From Enoplolaimus lenunculus (Eukaryota; Nematoda; Enoplea; Enoplida; Thoracostomopsidae), in the NCBI GenBank assembly GCA_030248215.1, contig JASANG010003653.1:124001-188000 (forward strand): 64,000 bases of DNA. The letters are read 5' to 3'. A program made the translations under genes and the position numbers. The notes beneath the pieces were generated by a model. That model did no database searches. It worked only from the letters and a program-made list of their open reading frames with translations, and had not been told where the DNA came from. Positions 11,362-22,290 of the stretch are shown here, piece by piece. Each line of letters starts with the position of its first letter. Position 1 is the first letter of the stretch.

Positions 11362-14300
11362 TTCGTTCGTTTAATGTAACTACGTATATGCGGTGCTAGG
11401 GGCTGTCTCGCAAATAGTAGTCACAAAAAGTGATGCCAAACTCTGCGATAGTGGGAATGGGTGGCGGTTCCGGTTTATATTCTGAGTTGTTCAGGCATGG
11501 GCACTGAGGCCAATGTTACTTTTAGGGCCGTAACTTTAGGTTAAGCATAGTCGAAAGCATATAAGTAAATATATGATCGAAAATCTAAACCCACTCTTTC
11601 AGTGCCACCAAAAACCGGGCGACCCTAGTAGAAGTAACATGGATCAGCACTGGTTAGAGTTCATCAGAGTATCCGGCTCCCCCAACGGAACCGGATACCG
11701 GATATTGTATGCATACCGAACTTGCGGATCAAGTCAAGTTTTCCGCCCCTTCACCTAAAGGGAACTTTAATTGTTACCTTAAAGGGGAATATCGATTGTA
11801 ACTACTCGACAAAATTTAGTAATTTTTTAAGTTCTTTCATACCGATTTGTGCCAACGTGTATGCTCATACCCATTCTATTCCTGCAAAGAAATTTAAATT
11901 TCACTTTGGCCCCATTGCACAGCATGACCCTTTGAGTACTATAAATCAGCAGAGGGTTAAAAACTTGAGTTTATACCCATAAGGAAAAACTTTACTGGAT
12001 GTCTTAGGGGGTTTTACGTTAACCGTCCTGGTTAGTGGTTACGAACCTGAATTAGCATTAAAAATTGTGGAACCAGAAAAAAACTTGCACGTGGCGTGAT
12101 AAAATTTTATAAACTAAACCTGGTGTGGGTTATATTTTAATGTTATCTTAAATTTGCTTTCATTCGTATACAGCCATGCTGGGTGGGGTTTTCGGTCGGC
12201 ATATTTGATACACAATTAAGGCATGCTTCAGCGTGCATTAACCGTGCATCAATCGGTTAAGGCTGAGTGAGGCGTGCGTTAACCGTACCTCATGTGTACC
12301 GAACAGTTATGCACTAGACGCACGGTGATTATAGCGGGGCTCTTAACTGTATGAGCCGTGATACAGGAACTAGTTATATACTATACGTAACAAATAATTT
12401 AGATCTGGAGCAACGCCAAGGCACCATTACGTTTATGTTTCAAGGTTTTTTAACTTGTGTGTTTTGCCAGTCAGTTGCGTAGTTTTACATCGGCTTATTT
12501 ACGTCGTGTGTTTTTGTAGCCAAAATCTTTTATACACACTCACATATCTGTGTATATAAGATATAATACGATACTCAAGGGTAGCCTGCGCAATATAATA
12601 CGTACATAGTTAAAAAATAAAAACAGTTTTGCTGTGGTGATGTCAGATTGCTGCCGTTTTAAGACAAGATGCTTGTTGTGTTTGTAGTTGATGTTTTTAA
12701 TCTGTATATATCGATAAACGCAATAGATAATATAGCGTATACACATTCTGATTGACGTTAATGTATATGCAGTAGAAGTAGTTATAGTACGTATGAGGTA
12801 TATAGTACCACTGGCGGACCCAATGGGGGCCATTCAGGCCTAACCCCAACAGAAATGAAAACCACAAATATTATTAGATATTGCGTAGCCTCCCTTTTCA
12901 GGAATTTCTTTATTCGACAATCAACTAACAGATTTTGATATTGACGCAGTTCAATGCCAATCGCGTACTCACTCTCACTTGGCCCACACCTCATTCGGCC
13001 AACAGCGAAACTTGACACGAATTGTTTTCTTTGCAGAAGGTAGGGGATACATGGGTTACAGAAATTTCACAAAACTAAACAATGCCAACGTATGCAATTT
13101 ACGTAGTGAATACATATATACGTGTGTACTTGTCGTTTGAAGGGTACTGAGCAACTGGTCCAGGTTTACCTGTGCAGCAAATTGTGCCACGAAAATGTGA
13201 TTCGGGCACAGTTTCTAGTAGCTTCGAGTAATTGTTGTCTGAGCGTGAGCCAACAGAAGAATTAATTATCAGTTAAATAAGAAGCAGTAGATATCGTACG
13301 GAAAATGAGTAGTAAGTTAGTACGGAGCAGCTGGATATCCCACTTCGATTCAATATCCGGAGAAAATCCGCTGTCCGTATTTAGTCTCAAAACTTAATGC
13401 TGCTCAAGTACGTCTAAAGATGTTATATATATCTGGTGGTATCCTGTTCCGGTAAAAAATTCACTATCTGATTCCGGTAATTCATATCAGGTCGCACCCT
13501 GCAAGTTATCTAGCAAACAATTATTGGCTTCAGAAGGTGGGCACTACGGTAGAAATAACGAATATATTTTGCAGTCTCAGAGGTAGAAGTGCAGCGGATA
13601 CGACTATACATAGACGAATAATTTGAGCGGTGGAATAGCTTGGCATATACTTATTTAAGCGAGTTATAAAAACTAAATATTTGTGATGTAAATGTAAATA
13701 GTGTTTTTGTTGTTTTGTTAGTTTGTTCATTTTGTTTGTTACAGTTGCGTATTGTTATACTGTTTAACAGATTTGCTTCAATCATATGCACTCTGTTTTG
13801 AGAACAGTGTCCAAAAGTTCCTGCTTTGAGAACATTGTCTAAAAGTTCCTGTTTACTTTGTACGCGCAATTATTTCGGCAAAACTTAACCCATAGAGCAC
13901 AGACAGGGTTAGTGAACGTCAAGTCCAACTTTAATATTTGCGTTTCGTGTGAGAATCGGGTCTAAAAACAGTGTTGATTTAAACCGAAACTTTGTGCACA
14001 AAGATGACGTTTTGTTTGAAAACATATGACCAGTATAAACCAGTAACACGATATTTAATTGTATGTTTAGCGTGGCAATATTAATGGCACATTGTGTGTT
14101 TTAATGAAGCTCGTGTTACAAGGTCTGTGCACTTCGAAACGATGTCTTGTGTGACAATGTCTAACATTGAAATTACCCGAAATGCAACAGTTTTCTAGGA
14201 ATTGCGTAAATTTATGGCGCATCGACTTAATACACTGGCTTCTCGTTAATATTTTCGCATGCATTAATTAAAATAAAATAAAACTTATAAATTGTTCGTA

Positions 14301-14462
14301 TACATTAAGGTTGAGCGTTTTATACATGCACAGAATACAAGCTCCGGTCCCTCAAAAGTTACTTGGAGAACAATCGACCTCCAGCTCCGTTAAAATTTTG
14401 CCGAAAGTTCCGGCAATTTCAGTAGTAAAATTTTGCATAATTTAGCTAAATTTATCTGTTTA
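11362..14462. other. gene-free AT-rich stretch with partial MITE ends
   Basis: No exon with support was found. A right terminus of a hAT-like MITE (GGTCGCACCCTG) ends near 13497. A minus-strand ORF at 12782-13018 has no recognisable domain and overlaps repeat-like sequence around 12810-12850. Confidence 0.4.
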
Positions 14463-14800
14463 CGTAGTGACCCGAATAAGAAGGGGGTCCCCATTTTGAG
14501 TCTGATACAAGACAAGAAAACGTTTAATTTAAAACTAGCGTAAAACGAAACAACATAACATTGCAGATATTGGCTAAAACTTGCTAATTAACCATCAATT
14601 TTAGTACCTAATTTCGCCTCGCCCGCTCCGGCAAGTTTTGTTGACCTTCGGCTCCGAATTTCGCCTCGCCGGCTCCGGCAAGTTTTGTTGACCTTCGGCT
14701 CCGGTTGCACCCTGGTTATCTGGCCCATGTTACTTTAAGAGGCATCCAGGTTTCTGGTGGGCTTAAAGACTCGGGTTAGCTTCTAGATTACATTTGCTTA

Positions 14801-15392
14801 CTGTAGTGACCTGAATAAGAGGGGGACTGATATTTATTTGGCCTTTCTAGAGGGTTCCCACCCCCCTTGTTATTCTTGGTTAATACTGATATATCCAGTA
14901 CTGCAACTGTCCGTTAAATTAAACGTTTAGTTGGACGATCATGCAAGGTTATAGGAATGTACTTTCAAAATTTAACCCCTTCTCACATTGAGTTGCCTAT
15001 AGGGAACTCATTGCAGTGTATATACGTTAAATAATATATATCGCACCGTGTTTAACAATTACAACACGTATACATAGTACTAAATCCCCACAAGACGTGA
15101 GAGCCCCCTCGGGCTCGAGCGTCAAGCTCCTATAGCTCAGTGGTGATGGTATACTCCTCTCACTCCAGTCACTGGAGTTCGAATCCTAGCATAAAAGTAA
15201 GTCTCAGGAAAAATAGAAAATATTCATGTGAGAAAGGGTTAAGTACACCTTAAAGATTCGAACTCAATATTCTTTTGTCCTGGAGTCATTTTACGCACTA
15301 CAATTGGGGTAATCGCCATTCATGAACTCTAATTAGGGTTTAGGGACTCCAGTACTCAAAATGGGGACCCCCTCTTATTCGAGTCAATACAG
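14801..15392 (+). mobile_element. Tc1/mariner-like MITE (copy A), interrupted by a piggyBac-like MITE
   Basis: The terminal inverted repeat at the left, CTGTAGTGACCTGAATAAGA, pairs with TCTTATTCGAGTCAATACAG at the right. The flanks are TA on both sides. The interior matches copies B (17506-17922) and C (62119-62558). It is split at a TTAA site by the element at 14976-15238. A stray end of the same family, in inverted orientation, lies at about 14463-14505. Confidence 0.75.
14976..15238 (+). mobile_element. piggyBac-like MITE carrying a tRNA-like core
   Basis: The ends are CCCCTTCTCACAT at the left and ATGTGAGAAAGGG at the right, with TTAA at both edges (14972-14975 and 15239-15242). CCC-type termini and a TTAA duplication are the hallmark of piggyBac-family transposition. 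Inside, 15127-15195 reads like a degenerate tRNA: A-box-like TAGCTCAGTGGTGATGG and B-box-like GAGTTCGAATCC. The acceptor stem does not pair well, so it is not a functional tRNA gene. A truncated second copy lies inverted at 29698-29903. Confidence 0.7.
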
Positions 15393-15495
15393 TAGGCTAA
15401 TAGACTTAGGCTTATAGGAACAAATTTTTGGAACGCTTAGGCTTGAATACGCATAATCTACTGTTACGCCCCTAAAAATAACGGCCAATGTATAG

Positions 15496-15705
15496 TGTCG
15501 GTATATGTGCACGTAAGTGTATGTAAAGCAAATGTTGCCATGCCTGTGCACATATACCGGTATAAGAAGTTGTTGCAATGACTGTGTGGTGTAGTGGTAG
15601 CATGCTTGGCTCGAGCGCAAGAGGGCCGAGGTTCGATTCCCGGCGTGGTCATTAACTTTGGCAAAACTTCAAACAGGCGTCGTGCAGACCGTATAGTACC
15701 AACAT
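15496..15705 (+). mobile_element. tRNA-derived SINE-like repeat, copy 1
   Basis: It contains an A-box-like GTGTAGTGGTAGCATGC and a B-box-like GGTTCGATTCCCGG (about 15590-15645), resembling a tRNA-Gly head with a degenerate T stem. The 5' part has a hairpin around GTGCACATATACCGG. It is nearly identical to 15801-16015. Minus-strand ORFs running through both copies are artefacts of the repeat. Confidence 0.7.
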
Positions 15706-15800
15706 GGAGGTCCCACCGAGACGGGCACTGCAAACAGCAAGCCCATGAATTCGGGTAGTTGGATTCACGGTCCGGGACGACCGCCTGTAAAAAAGAGGGA

Positions 15801-16015
15801 TGTCGGTATATGTGCACGTAAGTGTATGTAAAGCAAATGTTGCCATGCATGCCTGTGCACATATACCGGTATAAGAAGTTGTTGCAATGGCCGCGTGGTG
15901 TAGTGGTAGCATGCTTGGCTCGAGCGCAAGAGGGCCGAGGTTCGATTCCCGGCGTGGTCATTAGCTTTGGCAAAAACTTCAAACAGGGGTCGTGCAGACC
16001 GTATAGTACCAACAT
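15801..16015 (+). mobile_element. tRNA-derived SINE-like repeat, copy 2
   Basis: It begins with TGTCGGTATATG as copy 1 does and ends at the same AACAT, 305 nt downstream. The acceptor halves GGCCGCG and CGTGGTC can pair, but the T stem is imperfect, so I treat it as tRNA-derived rather than a tRNA gene. The 95-bp spacer between copies (15706-15800) is unrelated. Confidence 0.7.
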
Positions 16016-16198
16016 ATAGAACAATGCCGGTACAGTAAAGAATATTCCTAAGCCTAAGCGAATGGATGAGCCTGCTCCTAAGCCTAAGCGAATGGATGAG
16101 TTTGCTCCTAAGCCTAAGCAAAAAAGTGAGTCTAAAGCTTAAACTGACTCTACAGCCCAGAAAAAAAAACGATCCGGCCTAGTTCTATACATGGGCCA
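16016..16198 (+). mobile_element. hAT-like MITE of the GCCTAA-containing family, left end degraded
   Basis: Tandem CCTAAGCCTAAGCGAATGGATGAG units are followed by the family's 3' part and terminus CTATACATGGGCC at 16198. The left edge is diverged next to the SINE copy. Family members with intact target duplications are at 46000, 53929 and 54226. Confidence 0.5.
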
Positions 16199-17310
16199 AC
16201 GTAACATTTTCCATATATCTCGTAAAAATTACAAAATTCATCTCAAATCGTGTAAGTTTCGGCGCTATTTTTCTTTAACGTTTCCGTTTTGATCACTATC
16301 CGTTTCCGTTATTTTATCTGTCTACACAGATTTTGACGTTCATAATTTTCCACCTTGCTTGTGAGCATTATTCAGAAGTTAAATGGTGTAAAAACGGCAC
16401 TTTGCTTTCAAATGCGCCGACAGCACTACTACAGTTACTAGTTGCGACCGTCGGTTAAGCATTACTCGCAGCTTGGTTTAGCATTTATGCGATATTTGAA
16501 ACGTGTAAAAACACAAGCATTTGCGTTATTTCCAACGGACGTGGACACCGATTTTTGCCGGAAACGGATATCCGTTTACACCCTATTAGTGAACGGATAG
16601 TAAAATAACAGAAACGGATCGCGATTAAAATAACTGAAACGGATATTGAATGTATAAAAATTTCAAAGATGTTTTACCTATTTGTTCGCTAACACAATTG
16701 CGGCATCCAAATATTCACCGACTTTCTAAATTCTTAAAGAAAAAACGCGGATGCATCGAAATTTTTTAAGATTTTGGATGTATTTCGTAATTTTTATTTC
16801 ACTTCGGAGAATTGTAGCATATCTGCAACAAAAAAATTACAAGATATACACGTGGTTTATGACTGATTTTGAACGTAAAGAGAACAGATTGTAGAAACTT
16901 CCCAAAGGAATTTTACCGGGGCCGGAAACAGATCTCCGGTTGTATCCTGATTAGAGCTCTTTTGCGGTAGAACCCCAGTTGAACAGTATATATAACGAAA
17001 ATAACTTGTTTTAACATCACTCACTACTCAATTTCAAAAAACAAATATAATTTACTCATTGATGTGAATTACGCACGACATGATCACAAAAATGATTTCG
17101 CCGAATTTTCTGAAGAATTGTATAATTTTCAAAAATATGGCAAAATTTCAAAGCCATGCTCAATAATGCAACTGTACTTGCAGCGAAAGCATTCATGATC
17201 GCGATTGGACAATATATACACGATAAGTATATGCAAAACTATGTAATATATACGTTGCCATCACCAAACACTGCATTGAAAATGCACAGGTACACCTTCA
17301 ATGTGACACT

Positions 17311-17505
17311 TTAAACGTTGTCGTCATATTTACGAGCGAAAGGCGTATAATATAGCTCATACCAGAGCACGACCGGAAGTTCTGTTTTAGCCGGTGCCGG
17401 TTTGCAAACACGTTTCGGTCGAACTTGGGTCGCACGATTTTCGATTGCGAAGAACAGCTTTGTTACACATTTCTCTAACCGAGTCAACCGCGCCAATATT
17501 TGGTA
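17311..17505 (-). CDS. unassigned exon-like ORF, possible terminal exon
   Basis: The minus-strand frame is open for 64 codons to a TAA at 17311-17313. It contains FAIENRATQVRPKRVCKP and ends with a Trp/Tyr-rich segment, VVLWYELYYTPFARKYDDNV. It is more GC-rich than its flanks. The only upstream acceptor-like AG (17506-17507) is the last dinucleotide of the adjacent Tc1-like MITE. I do not recognise the protein and no partner exon was found, so it may be a fragment of a disrupted gene or chance. Confidence 0.25.
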   Translation of the reverse strand, partial: YQILARLTRLEKCVTKLFFAIENRATQVRPKRVCKPAPAKTELPVVLWYELYYTPFARKYDDNV

Positions 17506-17922
17506 CTATAGGGAGCCGAATAAGAGGGGGACTTATATTTATTTAGCATCCCAAGAGTGAGGGCACCCCCTGTTATTGGGTTCGGACTGCTTTTTAATTC
17601 GCCCTCCGCCACACTTCGTTACTGATATATATCCGGTATTGCAACTATCCGTTGAATTTAATTTTTATTTGTCTCGTATTAAAAACTTAAGCGATAATGC
17701 AAGATTATACTTAGGAGTGTAGTTCAAAACTTAAGTATGGTTTAAAGATTCGAACTCAACACTAATTGGTCATGGAGTCATGCACTACAATTAGAGATAA
17801 TTTATATTTATGGACTCTAATTAGAGTTTAGGGACTCTACCGCTTACGGACTCTTATTAGGGATACAGACTCCTATTGATTGAGACTCAAAATGGGGACC
17901 CCTCTTATTCGGGTCATTACAG
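17506..17922 (+). mobile_element. Tc1/mariner-like MITE (copy B)
   Basis: The left end is CTATAGGGAGCCGAATAAGA and the right end is TCTTATTCGGGTCATTACAG, with TA on both sides. The interior matches copy C and the uninterrupted parts of copy A, and has no coding capacity. Confidence 0.75.
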
Positions 17923-20900
17923 TATCAGAACTACCTGTGACGTGATTCGTCCTAACATATTCCTAAATGTTTAGACAGACAGCATCGCACTGATTATACA
18001 ATGATTACATTGAAAACACCAGCCTTCGCTATCAAATATATATAATTCTTCAAAAAACCTTTCTTCCAAGTGAAACCTAGGAGCATAATAAAACAACCAA
18101 ACAAGTTTCATCAACATGTAATATGATGTAGTGTTTTGAATACGGTCCTTTGATGAAAATAGGAGTATGCGGACTGCTGCTTACACGGTATACAAAACAG
18201 CATACAATGCGTTAATACAAACTACAAGCGCCGTATTTTCAACAGAGTGTAGCACCTGTCGCCAATTAACAAATTAGTAGTACACGCTACACACAGTTAA
18301 GATTATAGGCAACACTTGCGATCCCTCGCTACATACAACAAATACACACATACATAACATTGTTGATACTAATAACTCAAATTCTACCAAATTACAGAAA
18401 CCACAAATTTAAAAGCAATACAAACAAAAACGCTACGCCGACGGCGTTATCCACGTTGAAGAGTTAGGCCCTATTAATTTACAGTTTTGCATAGATAAAC
18501 ACCATTTAGAGACTAAGCATGGAATTTTGAGTGCACAGTCAATCAAACCAAACTATACTTTTTACTTTTATACGACAGCTACTACACTTTTACTACTCAA
18601 GATGTATATATAGCGCGAGTACCTGTGTAGACACGGAGGCTACTGGTCGATCCGCACCCCTTGGGATTTTCGTCCAGGCGGTTTTTACAGAAACTTTTTC
18701 AGTTAAGTAATAGACAACCCGATTCGAAATTTTTATAATACGCTGCGAACCCCTTTCTAAAATCCTGGCTGCAGATGTGACAACGAGTTACTGCAAACAG
18801 CTAAAACCGAAAACAAATATACTTAAACGCATATAAATAAAAAAATTGTATTCATAAGAAAAAAATCGACTGAATGACAATTAATAATCAACAAAAATGA
18901 CAAAAACTGCGCTCTCACAAAGCGCTCTAAAGTACACACATACGCACATTAATACATACGTATATACGACAGAGACGACGGCTAGTCTTTCGATAAGAGC
19001 ATGCAACTGGCAACATTCTGCATAACCCGGGCCGAGGCTACATCTCGCAAGCCCCTCGTTCGGATCCAAAAAGCTTCACCGTAACATTCGCCAAGAGAAT
19101 CCACTGAGGATCCAGATTACTCCTGGGAGCATCGTGGCTACTCCACTCCACAACATAGGATTGGGATCGGGCAAAGAAGCTACGCATGCTTGCCTAGTAC
19201 ATTTGCCACAAAAATTGTTAAGTTGCATATTCCTGTCTACGAAGTAATGATCGAATCTTCATACGTACAACATTGCAAACACACCTACTCCCACAGTAGT
19301 ACACTATACAACAATGAATCACAGATATATTAAAAAGATTATACTCAATATTTAATTATATACGTATTCCATTCAATTATATATACGCAATATTTCGCAT
19401 ACAATTACTTCTGTAAGATATTCGAATCGATCTGTGTCATTTTCTTGTTCATCTATTAAAAATATTTTTAAAAAAGGTGTATATCCATGGAGCGAAATAC
19501 AACTTTTTACTTAATGACACCATGAGACTGACATCGCTGAAAAAACGCGAGTTACTCAAACAAATCGAACGACGAATATACTAGGAACGACTTATAGTCA
19601 GGGTGCATCAACAATTCCAGTTGTTGTAAAGAAATACGGCATTCATCACTGATTTTCCCCGGTATTTTCGATTTTGATAACGTTAGCAAGTATGATTACA
19701 AAATTGTTGAAAGAAGGTGTCCGGTTCCGGTAATTCTGGCTGCACCCTGCTTTTAGCAAATGTAACACTCGGCGGTTTACTTACCGTTCAATATAAAAAT
19801 TTGGCTTTTGTATATATACACTCACCATGCACCAGCCTTAGCGTAACTCTAGATCTTCGAATGCGAACCTAACTACGAGAGAAATCGTACAAGAACAAAA
19901 ATTAATTTACGTATATTTAAGTTCAACAATAAAAATGACCGTTAACGGTGAACATCCGTTGTCTCATCCAGTATCTTTTCGCATGAAACTTGATTTTTTA
20001 AATGACTTTATTTGCGCGTACTCTTCATTGTATTAAAAAATAACATATTTTACGTAAAAAGTTTATCTTTCACCCTGTCAACGCTAAACTTCAGTTAAAT
20101 GCGCTTACTCTGCTCCCGCAGGTAAAGTTTTTATTTCTTTAGCAGGTACATTTCACGCGACAAGTCGCACACCAAAAACATTACTATTATACGCCCACCA
20201 GTTTTTGAACACATATACATAATATATATCATATTGTTTATATGTTTATAAAATATTTGACTAAATATGTACATATGTGCGAAACTACTAAACCCATATG
20301 TTTAACATGAGTCCGTACAATATAGTCTGAAGTGCGAAAATTGTCACTATGAAACGTTAAACTGCTAGTGTCTAATAACAATAAGATTTCCACAATAAAC
20401 TCAACGCATATATACAACGAAAGAAATCAAAACTAATTAAATAAATTTTCTGCCATAATAACACAACCAGTGCTGGGTCTAATCGTTAGAAAAAACCAGA
20501 TTTAATTTTAATTGGGAGCATCGAAACGCAACGTACCAAACGTGCATTCAAACGTAGGTAACCAAACGTTAATGTATTTTCATTAATGAAAAGACAACCA
20601 CCGAACAGCACCTGTCACGGACCTTAAAAATCAAATCAATATTGAAAATTGGTGGTTAGCTGATTATTATTTGTACTAAGAGGTCACTTTCCAAGGCAGA
20701 AATACAGAAGCCGTCGTGATTACGCATGCGAAATACAACTCATACAAAGGTGCAACCGGTATTCCTATTTCGATAATTAAAATCAAACCCAGATTTAAAT
20801 TCAGATTGCATGTTTATTCGAATATTGGGATTTTCAAATTTTCTATTCGCTTTTAAAAAACCACACACCAGAGTAGCTACAAAGCAAAATGCAAAACCGA

Positions 20901-22275
20901 ATCAGGAATTTATTGGAATCAAAACCCGGATTCAAACTCAAAATTTTTCCCAATCAAATCCCAGACCCGGAATGGCTGAAATACCAGGATCCAGAATCGG
21001 TCTTCGTTCTTGAGCCGCGGTGCTTTGCAACCGAGGCGAGAAATCGAGGATTCAGCAAATGTACGACTGTATTGATGAAGATGGAGCAAGTGATGTCTTA
21101 TCAATAAAATTTAGCTGTGAATCTATGAATTTTCATAATCAGACAACAATTATGAGCAGATAATCTAAAGAACAGAAAAAATTATGAAAACCACTACGAA
21201 AAAGCATTATAAATAATTTATTTTGAAAATTTTAATTTATTATCGGTATGACAAAAAATTGACCGAGACCGAGACATTTCACGGCCGGTCTCGATAGTCA
21301 GGTCTCTGTTTTTACCTGAGAGCGCCCAATCCTGTGACGGATTTCTCCGCGCAAAAATCCAACTCGGCAATAGCGAACCACCAGTAATAACTGGTGATGG
21401 CCTGGTCAAAGTGTTCACCACATACGCGCTAGTTGAAAGAACCTCGACAATGAGAACCAATGGCATTTTATATATATATACTAAGGTTCAATATAAGATC
21501 TTAACTTGTAATGCGACCATTTCAAGAAATATATTTGTATTCGAACATTCTTGTCCGGGTATTTTCGTAATACCCGGACACGGCATTTCTCAAAGTCAAC
21601 ACCAGGATGCGGACTCGGAACGGCAACTCTACCACATAGCAAAACTGTTTCACCACAGTCGCCTATATTAGATTATTATTTAACATATGCTTAAAAATGT
21701 TGCGAATCTAACCAACCCGCACAACTTCATTAGCGCTCACAACTTAAACAAAAACATTGTATACCTGAAGTTAGGGTCCCGAGTCCGGTATAAACTTGCT
21801 GTTTCGAATCTAATTCTAATATAATGTCATTTCGTTTCGCACCCTAGCTTATATTACGATACAGTTTCAAAATAAGCTATATAATACGTGTATACACAGT
21901 GGGTTGAGTACATACATAAATTTGTTTTACTTTTGTTCCTTCATCAGAAGCGTATTGCACTTTTAGGCAAGACTAAATAACCCCCGGTACTTCTTTACTG
22001 TCCATTTCACCACAACATACACCACGTCGTGCCAGTGATAGAATAACAAGTTCGAGTTGAACAGTTCCTTGACCAAACACCACGTAACTTTTACGCAGCG
22101 TCCGGTTCCGACCCACAACTCTCCTCAACTCTCAAAAGTCATCCAGAATTCGCCACCCTTGACTTACAGTTCTACCTATCCTCGTTCAATCAGATTATGC
22201 TTCATATTGCATTCATCGAATATAAATTGTTTCTAATATTCATATTATTACTGTTATATTTTATAATTTATGATT
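17923..22275. other. AT-rich gene-poor stretch with MITE fragments
   Basis: Apart from the exon-like ORF at 19076-19256, only repeat pieces are seen. A 151-bp hAT-like MITE lies at 19599-19749 (CAGGGTGCATC to GGCTGCACCCTG, flanks CTTATAGT and CTTTTAGC). Degenerate GATTCAAA-type sequence occupies 20748-21070. A GGTCTCGG-family end lies at about 21240-21335. Confidence 0.45.
19076..19256 (-). CDS. unassigned exon-like ORF with hydrophobic C-terminal tail
   Basis: After a weak minus-strand AG at 19257-19258 the frame is open for 59 codons to TGA at 19076-19078. It contains closely spaced cysteines (NNFCGKCTRQAC), a Pro/Asp linker and then a hydrophobic segment (MLWSGVATMLPGVIWILSG) followed by a short basic end. 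That layout fits the C-terminus of a GPI-anchored or single-pass membrane protein. No upstream exon was found on the minus strand between here and UBL3, so the assignment is tentative. Confidence 0.25.
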
Positions 22276-22281
22276 TTTATT
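22276..22281 (-). other. polyadenylation signal of UBL3
   Basis: AATAAA on the minus strand, 9 nt downstream of the UBL3 stop codon. The closeness implies a very short 3' UTR unless a later signal is used. Confidence 0.4.
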
Positions 22282-22290
22282 TTACTGTAT

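Noticed and set aside
15885-15960. tRNA-Gly or tRNA-Ser gene.
   Set aside because: Acceptor halves pair, but the T stem and anticodon stem are imperfect and the sequence is embedded in a duplicated SINE-like unit.
15384-16121. Overlapping minus-strand ORFs up to 186 codons.
   Set aside because: They run through two copies of a tRNA-derived repeat and its spacer; the peptide (TTPGIEPRPSCARAKH) is the translation of the tRNA-like part.
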